DNA from: Acidisphaera sp.
Lineage (GTDB): Bacteria > Pseudomonadota > Alphaproteobacteria > Acetobacterales > Acetobacteraceae
Direction of reading: 5' to 3'
Assembly: GCA_019240635.1 (NCBI GenBank)
Contig: JAFAYA010000048.1
Coordinates: forward strand, 1-51,330
Length of the DNA stretch: 51,330 nucleotides
The notes below the pieces were generated by a model that worked only from the letters and a program-made list of their open reading frames with translations, was not told the DNA's origin and did no database searches. Both the position numbers and the translations under genes were made by a program. Positions 20,228 to 27,562 of this stretch are shown piece by piece (within the stretch, counting starts at the first letter, position 1; each line of letters starts with the position of its first letter).

Positions 20228-21001
20228 ATGGAGGCGCTGGACGCGCTGCGGCTGCAGATCGAATGGGGGGCGGACGAGGCGCTGCTGGCGGCGCCGGTCG
20301 ATCGCACGGCGGCGCCGGCGCGCGGGCTGCATCCGCCGGGCCAAGCGTCGGCGCCCTCGGTCATGCCGCCCGCCCCGATGCTTGGTCCGGCGGCACGGGC
20401 GGCGGACCTCGCCGCGCTGTGCGGCACGCTCGCCGAACTGCGCGGGGCGCTCGAGACGCTGGAGGGCTGCGCGCTGCGGCTGACCGCGACCAGCCTCGTG
20501 TTCGCCGACGGCAATCCGCACGCCGGGCTGATGTTCGTCGGCGAGGCGCCGGGCGCCGAGGAGGATCGCGCCGGCCTGCCCTTCGTGGGCCCGTCCGGCC
20601 GCTTTCTCGACCGCATGCTGGCGAGCATCGGGCTCGACCGCAGCAAGTTCCTGATCACCAACCTGATTCCCTGGCGCCCGCCCGGCAACCGCAACCCAAC
20701 GGACAGCGAGGTGTCGCTCTGCCTGCCCTTCCTGCTGCGCCATGTGGCGCTGGCGCGGCCGCGGCGGCTCGTTCTGCTGGGCGGGCTGGCCACGCGGGCG
20801 ATCACCGGGAACGCCGCGGGGATCCGGCGGACGCGTGGAAGATGGCTCGACCTGGCGGTGCCCGGTCTGGAGGTGGCGGTACCGACCCTGCCGATGCTGC
20901 ACCCGGCATATCTGCTGCGCACCCCGGGGGCGAAGCGGGAGGCCTGGGCGGATTTGATCATGCTTAGGCGTGCGTTGGACGCCGACCTGTCAGGAATGTG
21001 A
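20228..21001 (+). CDS. Uracil-DNA glycosylase family protein (family 4-like)
   Basis: 257 aa from the ATG at 20228 with CAGGAGAG eight bases upstream. It shares the UDG-fold motifs MFVGEAPGAEEDRAGLPFVG (about 100-119), SGRFLDRML, ITNLIPWRPPGNRNPT and the closing LHPAYLLR near 228. It removes uracil from DNA in families 4/5. The N-terminal 80 residues are variable and Ala/Pro-rich. Only one Cys (EGCALRL) is at the position of the four Fe-S ligands of the best-known family 4 enzymes, so an iron-sulfur cluster is uncertain. This cysteine-poor form is common in alphaproteobacteria, as I recall it. Divergent from the ETF-QO gene. Confidence 0.85.
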   Translation: MEALDALRLQIEWGADEALLAAPVDRTAAPARGLHPPGQASAPSVMPPAPMLGPAARAADLAALCGTLAELRGALETLEGCALRLTATSLVFADGNPHAGLMFVGEAPGAEEDRAGLPFVGPSGRFLDRMLASIGLDRSKFLITNLIPWRPPGNRNPTDSEVSLCLPFLLRHVALARPRRLVLLGGLATRAITGNAAGIRRTRGRWLDLAVPGLEVAVPTLPMLHPAYLLRTPGAKREAWADLIMLRRALDADLSGM

Positions 21002-21111
21002 TGCGATGGTAGGCTGCTAAGGGCCTGATTTCAGGGCGGATTGTCTCAATAAAGAGATTTCGCGCGCCCCCAGGCTTGCACCGGTGGGAGGCCACGTGTA
21101 GGGCCGCCCCC

Positions 21112-23079
21112 ATGCGAGGGATCGGTTCAACGTTCTCCCGCCTTCCAGCCGCGCGTGCCGTTCTGGCCGGCGCGGCACTGCTCGCCGGGGCGAGCAGCTC
21201 GAAGGCGTTCGCCCAGACCGAGTTTTCTCAGTCCGGGCTTTCTCAGCCGGGGCTTGCCCCGTCCGGTCTTGCACAGCCGGAACCGGGCCAGACCGACGAC
21301 GTGGCGATGGCGATACCTCGCCTCGCGCCGCATGGCACGGAAGGGGTCGCGCTGCCGCAGCCGCTGGCCACCGGCGAGGCGGTCATCATTCGACGGATTT
21401 TCGGGGCGCAGGCGCGCGGGGCGATGCAGGTCGCCATACGCGACACGGCCCAGCTCGATGCCACCACCCCCCTTGGCCAAGCCATGCTCGGCCACATCCT
21501 CGCCGACCGCTTTCTGCGGCGCGATTATCGTGCAACGGTAGATCAACTTTCCACCTGGCTCAACCGTTTTTCCGAATTTTCGGAGGCCCCGGCGATCTAT
21601 GCGCGGCTGCGGGCGCGGCTGCCGCGCCAGGACGTGGCGCCGCTGCCGGCGGCTCCCACCCTCGCGCAACCACCGCTGCCCGACCCCGTGCCGGAGGAGA
21701 CCCCGCCCGTGGCGGAGGCGATCCGCCGCAATCCGCTGCTGGATGCAACCGTGCACGAGCGGGCCGCCGCCGGCAATTCTTCGAGCGCCTTGCGCCTGAT
21801 CGGCGCGACCCGCGGCTTGACGCCGCTCTACGCCGCCCAGCTGCGCGCCGAGGTGGCGCAGGCGCTGTTCACCCGCAACAGCGACGCCGAGGCGCTGGAG
21901 GTCGCGTCGACGGCGGCACGGCAGGGCGGTGGCCGCGTCGGGCTCGCCGACTACATCGCCGGCCTCGCCGCCTGGCGGGCGGGACGCCCGGGCGCCACGG
22001 CGCACTTCGAGGAAGCCGCGCGCGCCGAGCTGGCGCCCGATGCGCTGCACGCCGCCGCAAGCTTCTGGGCGGCGCGGGGGCATCTCCGCGCCCGCGACCC
22101 CGAGGGCTATCGGGCCTGGATGCAGCGCGCCGCCGGCCAGCCCCGGACCTTCTACGGCCTGCTCGCGCGCCGCGCCCTCGGGCTCGGCCTCGCCGACGGG
22201 CTCGCCTGGACCCGGGAGACGCTCGGGGAGGCCGACGTGGACGCCGTCACGGCGACGCCCGAGGGGCTCGCCGCGTTCGCGCTGCTGCAGGTCGGCCAGG
22301 GCGGCCGCGCCGAGGCCGAGCTGCGCCGGCTGGCGGCGCGCGTGCGCGAGGACGTGCCGCTCAGTCGCGCGGTGCTGCTGGTCGCGGGGCGCGCCGGGTT
22401 CTACGATCTCTCCGCCGAGCTCGCGGCACTCATGCAGGGCGAGGACGAGCGGCCGCGCGACTATGCCCGCTTCCCGGTGCCGCATCTGCTGCCCGACAGC
22501 GGCTTTCACATCGACCCGGCCCTGCTCTACGCGTTGGCCCGCGTGGAATCGAACTTCAGGCCCAACGCCGTCTCGCGGGTCGGCGCGCTCGGCCTGATGC
22601 AGATCATGCCGCAGACCGCCCGCTACGTGGCCGATCGCGGACTCGCCAACCTGGCGAGCGGCCGGCTGCATGAGCCGGACGTGAACCTGGAGCTGGGTCA
22701 GCGCTATGTCAGCTATCTCGCGCAGCAGCCGCTGGTATCCGGCAGCCTGATCCGGCTGCTCGCCTGCTACAATGACGGGCCGGGCAAGGTCGCGCACTGG
22801 GCGGCGGACGTGCGCGACCAAGGCGACCCGCTGCTGTTCATCGAGGCGATTCCGAACGGCGAGACGCGCCTGTTCGTGCAGCGCGTGCTGGCGGACAGCT
22901 GGATCTATGCCGCGCGGCTGCATCTGCCGGCGCCGAGCCTGGACGAGATGGCCGCCGGCGCCTTCCCGCGCTTCCGCGACTTCGATACGCTGAGGCGCGA
23001 CGCCCCGGCCGAGCGGGTGGCCGCCGAACGGGTGGCCGCCGAACGGGCTGTTGACCGGGTCGTGGTGCGCCTGCACTGA
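21112..23079 (+). CDS. Lytic murein transglycosylase (SLT domain), exported
   Basis: 655 aa from the ATG at 21112. The N-terminus has a signal peptide (ARAVLAGAALLAGASSSKAF). After a Gln/Ser/Pro-Gly repeat (SQSGLSQPGLAPSGLAQPEP, about 38-57) comes an alpha-helical superhelix like Slt70. The catalytic SLT domain begins at GFHIDPALLYALARVESNF, with Glu479, then GALGLMQIMPQTARYVA and CYNDGPGKVAHW. The enzyme cleaves the glycan strand of peptidoglycan. The end carries a near-perfect repeat, [14 protein letters not shown]. It overlaps nothing; moaB starts 17 bases downstream. Confidence 0.93.
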   Translation: MRGIGSTFSRLPAARAVLAGAALLAGASSSKAFAQTEFSQSGLSQPGLAPSGLAQPEPGQTDDVAMAIPRLAPHGTEGVALPQPLATGEAVIIRRIFGAQARGAMQVAIRDTAQLDATTPLGQAMLGHILADRFLRRDYRATVDQLSTWLNRFSEFSEAPAIYARLRARLPRQDVAPLPAAPTLAQPPLPDPVPEETPPVAEAIRRNPLLDATVHERAAAGNSSSALRLIGATRGLTPLYAAQLRAEVAQALFTRNSDAEALEVASTAARQGGGRVGLADYIAGLAAWRAGRPGATAHFEEAARAELAPDALHAAASFWAARGHLRARDPEGYRAWMQRAAGQPRTFYGLLARRALGLGLADGLAWTRETLGEADVDAVTATPEGLAAFALLQVGQGGRAEAELRRLAARVREDVPLSRAVLLVAGRAGFYDLSAELAALMQGEDERPRDYARFPVPHLLPDSGFHIDPALLYALARVESNFRPNAVSRVGALGLMQIMPQTARYVADRGLANLASGRLHEPDVNLELGQRYVSYLAQQPLVSGSLIRLLACYNDGPGKVAHWAADVRDQGDPLLFIEAIPNGETRLFVQRVLADSWIYAARLHLPAPSLDEMAAGAFPRFRDFDTLRRDAPAERVAAERVAAERAVDRVVVRLH

Positions 23080-23095
23080 ACAGCGGAGCGCGGCG

Positions 23096-23704
23096 ATGGC
23101 GCGCATCGACGAAAGCCGGGCCTTCATTCCCGTCAGCATCGCCGTGCTGACGGTCTCCGACACGCGCACGCACGAGACCGACACCTCCGGCGACGCGCTG
23201 GCCGAGCGCATCGCCCGCGCCGGGCACCGTGTCGCGGCGCGCGCTGTCGAGCGCGACGACGCCGGGCGGATCGAGGCGGTGCTGCGCGGCTGGATCGCCG
23301 ATCCCGGCGTCGACGTCGTGATCACGACCGGCGGCACCGGCATCACCGGCCGCGACGTGACGCCGGAGGCGTTCGACCGCGTGCTGGAGAAGCGCATCGA
23401 AGGGTTCGGCGAACTGTTCCGCATGCTGAGCTACCGCAAGATCGGCACCTCGACGATGCAGTCGCGCGCGCTCGGCGGCGTGGCGGCCGGCACCTACCTG
23501 TTCGCGCTGCCGGGCAGCCCGGGGGCGGTGAAGGATGCGTGGGACGACATCCTGGTCTGGCAGCTCGACGCGCGGCACCGGCCGTGCAATCTCGTTGAGC
23601 TGATGCCGCGGCTGCAGGAACACCTGAAAATCGGCGGCGGAGTAGCCGAGGCGTGCTGTCCAACGCTCGTCAGAGACAGCCCAGCCAATCGATATGATGC
23701 CTGA
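23096..23704 (+). CDS. moaB: Molybdenum cofactor biosynthesis protein MoaB
   Basis: 202 aa from the ATG at 23096. It belongs to the MoaB/MogA family of the MoCF-biosynthesis fold, involved in adenylylating molybdopterin. Motifs are VLTVSDTRTHETDTSGD (about 16-32), ITTGGTGITGRDVTPEAF (about 78-95) and ALPGSPGAVKDAW. The last 25 residues (after KIGGG) extend beyond the usual family length of 170-180, with a Cys-Cys pair, and may be non-conserved. Typical for alphaproteobacteria, where moaB stands alone. An upstream in-frame start would not fit the family N-terminus. Confidence 0.92.
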   Translation: MARIDESRAFIPVSIAVLTVSDTRTHETDTSGDALAERIARAGHRVAARAVERDDAGRIEAVLRGWIADPGVDVVITTGGTGITGRDVTPEAFDRVLEKRIEGFGELFRMLSYRKIGTSTMQSRALGGVAAGTYLFALPGSPGAVKDAWDDILVWQLDARHRPCNLVELMPRLQEHLKIGGGVAEACCPTLVRDSPANRYDA

Positions 23705-23817
23705 TCTGAAGGATTTGCGATCGGGATCGAGCCGATTATGGACCCGGGTCGTCCATCGGGTTGTGGACGGCGAGCGGCTCCGTCGAGGTCTCTGATCCGA
23801 CCAGAGCTTTCTCAGCG

Positions 23818-23839
23818 ATCGCGAGATAAACCTCGCGAT
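23818..23839. terminator. Hairpin in the moaB / VOC convergent gap
   Basis: Perfect 8-bp stem (ATCGCGAG 23818-23825 with CTCGCGAT 23832-23839, loop ATAAAC). On the plus strand it is followed by TTTTT at about 23853, 13 bases after the stem, so it is an imperfect terminator for moaB and may act in both directions. The rest of the 152-base gap shows nothing coding. Confidence 0.4.
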
Positions 23840-23856
23840 TCGACATCATCGCTTTT

Positions 23857-24225
23857 TCACCTGGCTCGTTCCTGTCCGAACACGATGCGGTGGCCGTCGG
23901 TCGTCGTCACGACGATCTCGCGCATGCCATAGGGCTTGTCGGTCGGCTGCGTGCATGCCGCGCCCCGCGCCGTCAGCTCGTCGTGCAATGCGTCGACATC
24001 GTCGACCTCAAGATAGCCGAACCAGCTATGCGCGCCGAGATCGGCAGGTCGCGCGTCGCGAGGACAGTGGCCGAGCATGATGCGGACGCCGTCGCGCTCG
24101 GCGAGCCGCCAGTCCGGCGCCTCCTCCCACAGCACGCGGAACCCCAGGACATCCCGGAAATAGGCGGCGCTCTCGTGCAGGTCCGGGACGGCGAGCACAA
24201 AAGCCCAAGGGGCGATGGTTGGCAT
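23857..24225 (-). CDS. VOC family protein (glyoxalase / bleomycin-resistance type)
   Basis: 122 aa from the ATG at 24225. The vicinal-oxygen-chelate fold is seen as two beta-alpha-beta-beta-beta modules: APWAFVLAVPDLHESAAYFRD and LGFRVLWEEAPDWRLAERDG first, then SWFGYLEVDDVDALHDELTARGA and YGMREIVVTTTDGHRIVFGQ. Members include glyoxalases, dioxygenases and bleomycin-resistance proteins that bind the drug; the present sequence is of the last general type (short, single domain, DPDG-like C-terminal TTDGHRI). It is the last of four minus-strand genes that start at recA. Substrate unknown. Confidence 0.78.
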   Translation of the reverse strand: MPTIAPWAFVLAVPDLHESAAYFRDVLGFRVLWEEAPDWRLAERDGVRIMLGHCPRDARPADLGAHSWFGYLEVDDVDALHDELTARGAACTQPTDKPYGMREIVVTTTDGHRIVFGQERAR

Positions 24226-24267
24226 GGAAGGTGTCCCGACGAGGTTCAGCCAGAGCAACTTGCCGGA

Positions 24268-25257
24268 TCAAGACGCCGGCCGGCCTTCCGCTGCCGGCGT
24301 GGCGGCAGACCGCGCGTCGGGCCGTGCTTCGCCCAGCCAAATGGCATGGCCGTGGCCCGAGGTCAGCGGGTGATGCGACCGCCGCGACGGCGAGGGCGCC
24401 GAGACGATCAGGCAGACGCCCGCCACGACCACGGCGGTGGCGACCAGCGTCCAGACGGTCACCGGCTCGCCGAACAGCAGCCAGCCCAGCCCCATCGCCA
24501 GGATCGGGTTCAGGTACGAAAACGTGGAGGAGATCGAGGTCGCCACGGTTTTCACCAGGAAGCCGTAGGCGGTGAAGCCGACCACCGCGGTGAAGCCGAG
24601 CCAGCCGAAGCCGGCCCAGGAAATCCAGGAGACGGAGGCCAGCCGCACGCCGGTGACCTCGCCGAGCACGGCGGCGGCGACCAGCAGCACGAGGCTGCCG
24701 CCCAGCAGCTCCGTCCCGGCGGCGAGGCGCGGGTCTTCGGGCAGGCCGAGCTTGGGTGCCAGCACCGCCCCGAGCGCCCAGAAGAACTGGCCCGCCATGA
24801 CCAGCGACACGCCGAGCACGTCGAGGCTGGAGCCCGGCCGGACCAGGAAGCCGACGCCGGCGAAGCCGAGCACGAGGCCGAAGATCGTGCGCTTCGAGAA
24901 GCGCTCGCGGAACATCAGGTAGCCGAGGCAGGCCGCGAACAGCGGCATTATCGCCGCGAGCACGCCGGCGATGCCGGAGGCGACGCTCCGCTGGCCGACG
25001 CTGCTCACCCCCGCCCCGAGCGCCAGCATCAGCGTGCCGATGGCCGAGCAGCCAAGGATCTGGCGTCGGCTCGGGCGCGGCGCGCCGGAGGCGAGCGACC
25101 AGGCGACCAGGATGGCGCCCGCGATCACGCCACGCACCGCCATCACGAACAGCGGCGGCAGGGTCTCGATCGCGGCCTTGATGCCGGCGTTTCCCGAGCC
25201 GAAGCAGACATAGGTCGCCAGCAGCGCCAGCGCGACCCGCCACCCGAACCGCCTCAT
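24268..25257 (-). CDS. EamA/DMT-superfamily transporter
   Basis: 329 aa with ten membrane helices, the two-fold repeated EamA layout (drug/metabolite transporters such as RhaT-like and YdcZ exporters). The start [21 protein letters not shown] is helix 1; others include LFVMAVRGVIAGAILVAWSL, IFGLVLGFAGVGFLVRPG and PVTVWTLVATAVVVAGVCLIV. The last 40 residues are charged. The start codon overlaps the stop of the deaminase gene (ATGA), so the two are coupled. The substrate is unknown; EamA proteins mostly export amino acids, nucleosides or drugs. Confidence 0.87.
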   Translation of the reverse strand: MRRFGWRVALALLATYVCFGSGNAGIKAAIETLPPLFVMAVRGVIAGAILVAWSLASGAPRPSRRQILGCSAIGTLMLALGAGVSSVGQRSVASGIAGVLAAIMPLFAACLGYLMFRERFSKRTIFGLVLGFAGVGFLVRPGSSLDVLGVSLVMAGQFFWALGAVLAPKLGLPEDPRLAAGTELLGGSLVLLVAAAVLGEVTGVRLASVSWISWAGFGWLGFTAVVGFTAYGFLVKTVATSISSTFSYLNPILAMGLGWLLFGEPVTVWTLVATAVVVAGVCLIVSAPSPSRRSHHPLTSGHGHAIWLGEARPDARSAATPAAEGRPAS

Positions 25258-25712
25258 CGCCGATACGGCAGCGGCAGCAGGACCTGGACGGGCACCTTCA
25301 GCAGCCCGGCATCGCTCGGCACGATGACCAGCGCGTCCGGGCTGTAGTCCACCACCATCTCCCGGCAGGCACCGCAGGGCGAGACGACGGCGATCTCGCG
25401 CTCCGGCTCGTCGGCTTTCGGATGGCGCACCGCGACCAAAGTGCCGATCGTGCCGTCGCCCTCCAGCATCGCGCGTCCCACCGCCACCGCCTCGGCGCAA
25501 ATCTGCAGCCGCCCGACGATGGCGCCAAGATGCAGCCCGGTCCAGATGCGCCCGTCGCGGCCGCGCAGCGCCGCCGCGACGGTGTGCCAGAACGGACGGT
25601 AGTGCCGGCGCAGCACGTCGCGCGCCGCGGCGATCAGCGCCTGGTCGTCGGCGTCGAGCGGCTGTGCGCCGGCCGTCGCGGCCGGCAGGACGAACGGCGG
25701 ATGCTCAGTCAG
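25254..25712 (-). CDS. Cytidine/blasticidin-S deaminase-like protein, probable CTG start
   Basis: 152 aa if translation begins at CTG 25712; the first standard start, GTG 25616, gives 120 aa. Zinc motifs are ICAEAVAVG (His/Cys-Ala-Glu form) and [13 protein letters not shown] (P-C-x2-C). The order of strands and the PCGAC[10 protein letters not shown] ending resemble blasticidin-S deaminase more than standard cytidine deaminases. The frame upstream of the GTG encodes [19 protein letters not shown], the first helix of the fold, which the GTG version would cut. No ATG/GTG/TTG exists further up in frame; CTG 25712 has GAGG nine bases upstream and overlaps the recA stop. Follows recA, precedes an exporter. 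Substrate unknown. Confidence 0.78.
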   Translation of the reverse strand: MTEHPPFVLPAATAGAQPLDADDQALIAAARDVLRRHYRPFWHTVAAALRGRDGRIWTGLHLGAIVGRLQICAEAVAVGRAMLEGDGTIGTLVAVRHPKADEPEREIAVVSPCGACREMVVDYSPDALVIVPSDAGLLKVPVQVLLPLPYRR

Positions 25713-26739
25713 CCGCGTCCGCCTCGTCTTCCGGGCCGGACAGCATGGCGTTGGCGACGACGCCGGCGTGCTCGCGCACCCGCTGTTCGATCGACTCCGC
25801 GATCTCAGGGTGGTCGCGCAGGAACTGCTTGGCGTTCTCCCGCCCCTGGCCGATGCGCTGGCTGTCGTAGCTGAACCAGGCGCCGGATTTCTCCACCACG
25901 TTCGCTTTCACGCCGAGATCGATCAGCTCGCCGACCTTGCTGATGCCCTCACCGTACATGATGTCGAAATCGAGCTGGCGGAACGGCGGAGCCAGCTTGT
26001 TCTTCACCACCTTCACCCGCGTCTGGTTGCCGGTCACCTGCTCGCGGTCCTTGATCGAGCCGATGCGCCGGATCTCCAGCCGCACGGAAGCATAGAATTT
26101 CAGCGCATTGCCGCCGGTCGTGGTCTCCGGGTTGCCGAACATCACGCCGATCTTCATGCGGATCTGGTTGAGGAAGACCAGCATGCACTTGCTGCGCGCG
26201 ACCGACCCCGTCAGCTTGCGAAGCGCCTGGCTCATCAGCCGCGCGTGCAGCCCCATGTGGCTGTCGCCCATCTCGCCTTCCAGCTCGGCGCGCGGCACCA
26301 GTGCGGCCACGCTGTCCACCACCAGCACGTCGATCGCGCCGGAGCGCACCAGCGTGTCGGCGATCTCCAGCGCCTGTTCGCCGGCGTCCGGCTGGCTGAT
26401 CAGCAGGTTGTCGACGTCAACGCCGAGCTTGCGGGCATAGCCGGGATCGAGTGCATGCTCGGCATCGATGAAGGCGCAGGTGCCGCCGCGCTTCTGCGCC
26501 TCGGCGATCGCGTGCAGCGCGAGCGTGGTCTTGCCTGAACTCTCCGGCCCGTAGATTTCCACGATGCGACCGCGCGGCAGGCCGCCGATGCCGAGCGCGA
26601 GATCGAGGCCCAGCGAGCCGGACGAGATCACCTCGATCTGCTCGTCGCCGCCCTTGGCGCCCATGCGCATGATCGAGCCCTTGCCGAAGGCCCGCTCGAT
26701 CTGGGTGAGCGCCGACTCGAGCGCCTTGTTCTTGTCCAT
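25705..26739 (-). CDS. recA: Recombinase RecA
   Basis: 344 aa from the ATG at 26739, with AAAAGGAC upstream. RecA pairs homologous DNA and triggers LexA self-cleavage. Motifs: Walker A GPESSGKT at 64-71, Walker [12 protein letters not shown], the L1/L2 DNA-binding loops ([19 protein letters not shown]) and the acidic C-terminus PEDEADAAD. An in-frame upstream ATG (26910) lies inside the promoter and SOS box and cannot be the start. Promoter and SOS box are at 26893-26925; the leader is about 150 bases. Three more genes follow on the same strand. Confidence 0.98.
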   Translation of the reverse strand: MDKNKALESALTQIERAFGKGSIMRMGAKGGDEQIEVISSGSLGLDLALGIGGLPRGRIVEIYGPESSGKTTLALHAIAEAQKRGGTCAFIDAEHALDPGYARKLGVDVDNLLISQPDAGEQALEIADTLVRSGAIDVLVVDSVAALVPRAELEGEMGDSHMGLHARLMSQALRKLTGSVARSKCMLVFLNQIRMKIGVMFGNPETTTGGNALKFYASVRLEIRRIGSIKDREQVTGNQTRVKVVKNKLAPPFRQLDFDIMYGEGISKVGELIDLGVKANVVEKSGAWFSYDSQRIGQGRENAKQFLRDHPEIAESIEQRVREHAGVVANAMLSGPEDEADAAD

Positions 26740-26892
26740 GGATTGTCCTTTTGGCGCGTCCTGCAACCGGACGCTGCCGGAGTTCGGCGAACTTTCGCCT
26801 TGTGATAGCGTGCCGGACCCGGACTGTGTCACAGGAGGGAACAGAGCCGCAACCTTTGCCACGATTCGCACCATCAGTTTTGTTAAGCCTCC

Positions 26893-26907
26893 GTTCCCTA
26901 TATGTTC
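26893..26907 (-). promoter_or_regulatory. LexA operator (SOS box) of recA
   Basis: GTTCCCTATATGTTC is a perfect GTTC-N7-GTTC, the alphaproteobacterial SOS box (GAAC-N7-GAAC on the other strand). It overlaps the -10 of the recA promoter, so LexA bound here would block RNA polymerase. Known from Rhizobium, Rhodobacter and Caulobacter. Confidence 0.9.
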
Positions 26908-26925
26908 CATGCGCGGGAAAGACAA
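26897..26925 (-). promoter_or_regulatory. recA: recA promoter
   Basis: On the minus strand: -35 TTGTCT (26925-26920, 4 of 6), 17-bp spacer, -10 TATAGG (26902-26897, 4 of 6 with TATA conserved). Start of transcription near 26890. The SOS box covers the -10. The 150-base leader (26740-26890) contains no gene. Confidence 0.7.
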
Positions 26926-26985
26926 GGCGGAATTTTGCGCGGAATCCGCGGCCTGGGGCGGCCGCCGCTCCCGACGTAACTCCGT

Positions 26986-27015
26986 TTGAACGGCGTCGGC
27001 CAAACCGCCTATAGT
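26986..27015 (+). promoter_or_regulatory. Promoter of the GFA-family gene
   Basis: -35 TTGAAC (26986-26991), 18-bp spacer, -10 TATAGT (27010-27015, 5 of 6). Transcription would begin near 27022, giving a leader of about 73 bases. It is back-to-back with the recA promoter, 61 bases away. Confidence 0.5.
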
Positions 27016-27094
27016 TTCGTCACCGATCCGGCCGAGGGTCCCGGCTCGGGCGAGTCCCGCTTTCGAAGGACGCAAACGAAGGGAGTGACGACCG

Positions 27095-27541
27095 ATGTCG
27101 GATCAGAGCATGCGCGTGACCGGCCACTGCCGGTGCGAGAACAACCCCGTCCGCTTCGAGTACACGAAGAAGCCGTTCGAGGTGCACTACTGCCTGTGCA
27201 CGGACTGCACCGACACCTGCGGTGGTGCGCTGGCGATCATCGCGGTCGTGGAGCGCAAGGCGTTCCGCATCACCGACGGCGAGAACAAGATCAAGAACTA
27301 TGACACCAAGCCGACCTGCCACCGCCGGTTCTGCGGGGAGTGCGGCTGCCATATGTTCCTGTACGTGGATGCATTCCCGGATTTCGTGCTGGTCCACGTG
27401 CCGACGCTCGAGCGCAGCCAGGATGTCGGCCAGAAGCCCGACCGTTGGGTGTTCACCCGCTCCAAGCATCCGATGTTCACCATCCCCGACGACGGCCTGC
27501 CGCGCCACGAGGGCTGGGCGGGGACCGCCAACGCCGCCTGA
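27095..27541 (+). CDS. GFA-family (CENP-V/GFA domain) protein
   Basis: 148 aa. Zinc-binding cysteines lie in TGHCRCENN (about 9-17), [14 protein letters not shown] (about 31-44) and [16 protein letters not shown] (about 78-93). The family is named after the glutathione-dependent formaldehyde-activating enzyme Gfa, which joins formaldehyde and glutathione, but most members have no proven role. A formaldehyde role would fit with the class III alcohol dehydrogenase at the left edge of the window, but they are 27 kb apart. ATG with GAAGGGAGTG upstream. The next gene (cckA-like) converges. Confidence 0.85.
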   Translation: MSDQSMRVTGHCRCENNPVRFEYTKKPFEVHYCLCTDCTDTCGGALAIIAVVERKAFRITDGENKIKNYDTKPTCHRRFCGECGCHMFLYVDAFPDFVLVHVPTLERSQDVGQKPDRWVFTRSKHPMFTIPDDGLPRHEGWAGTANAA

Positions 27542-27562
27542 CATGCTGCCGGCGCGCCGCGC

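Noticed and set aside
20135-20902. Extension of ETF-QO upstream to 20902.
   Set aside because: It is antisense to the glycosylase gene and lacks any ETF-QO features; the FAD motif follows the start at 20134 directly.
26740-27075. Extension of recA upstream to an in-frame start, including an ATG at 26910.
   Set aside because: The region contains the promoter and SOS box of recA; the standard MDKNKALE start fits all homologs.
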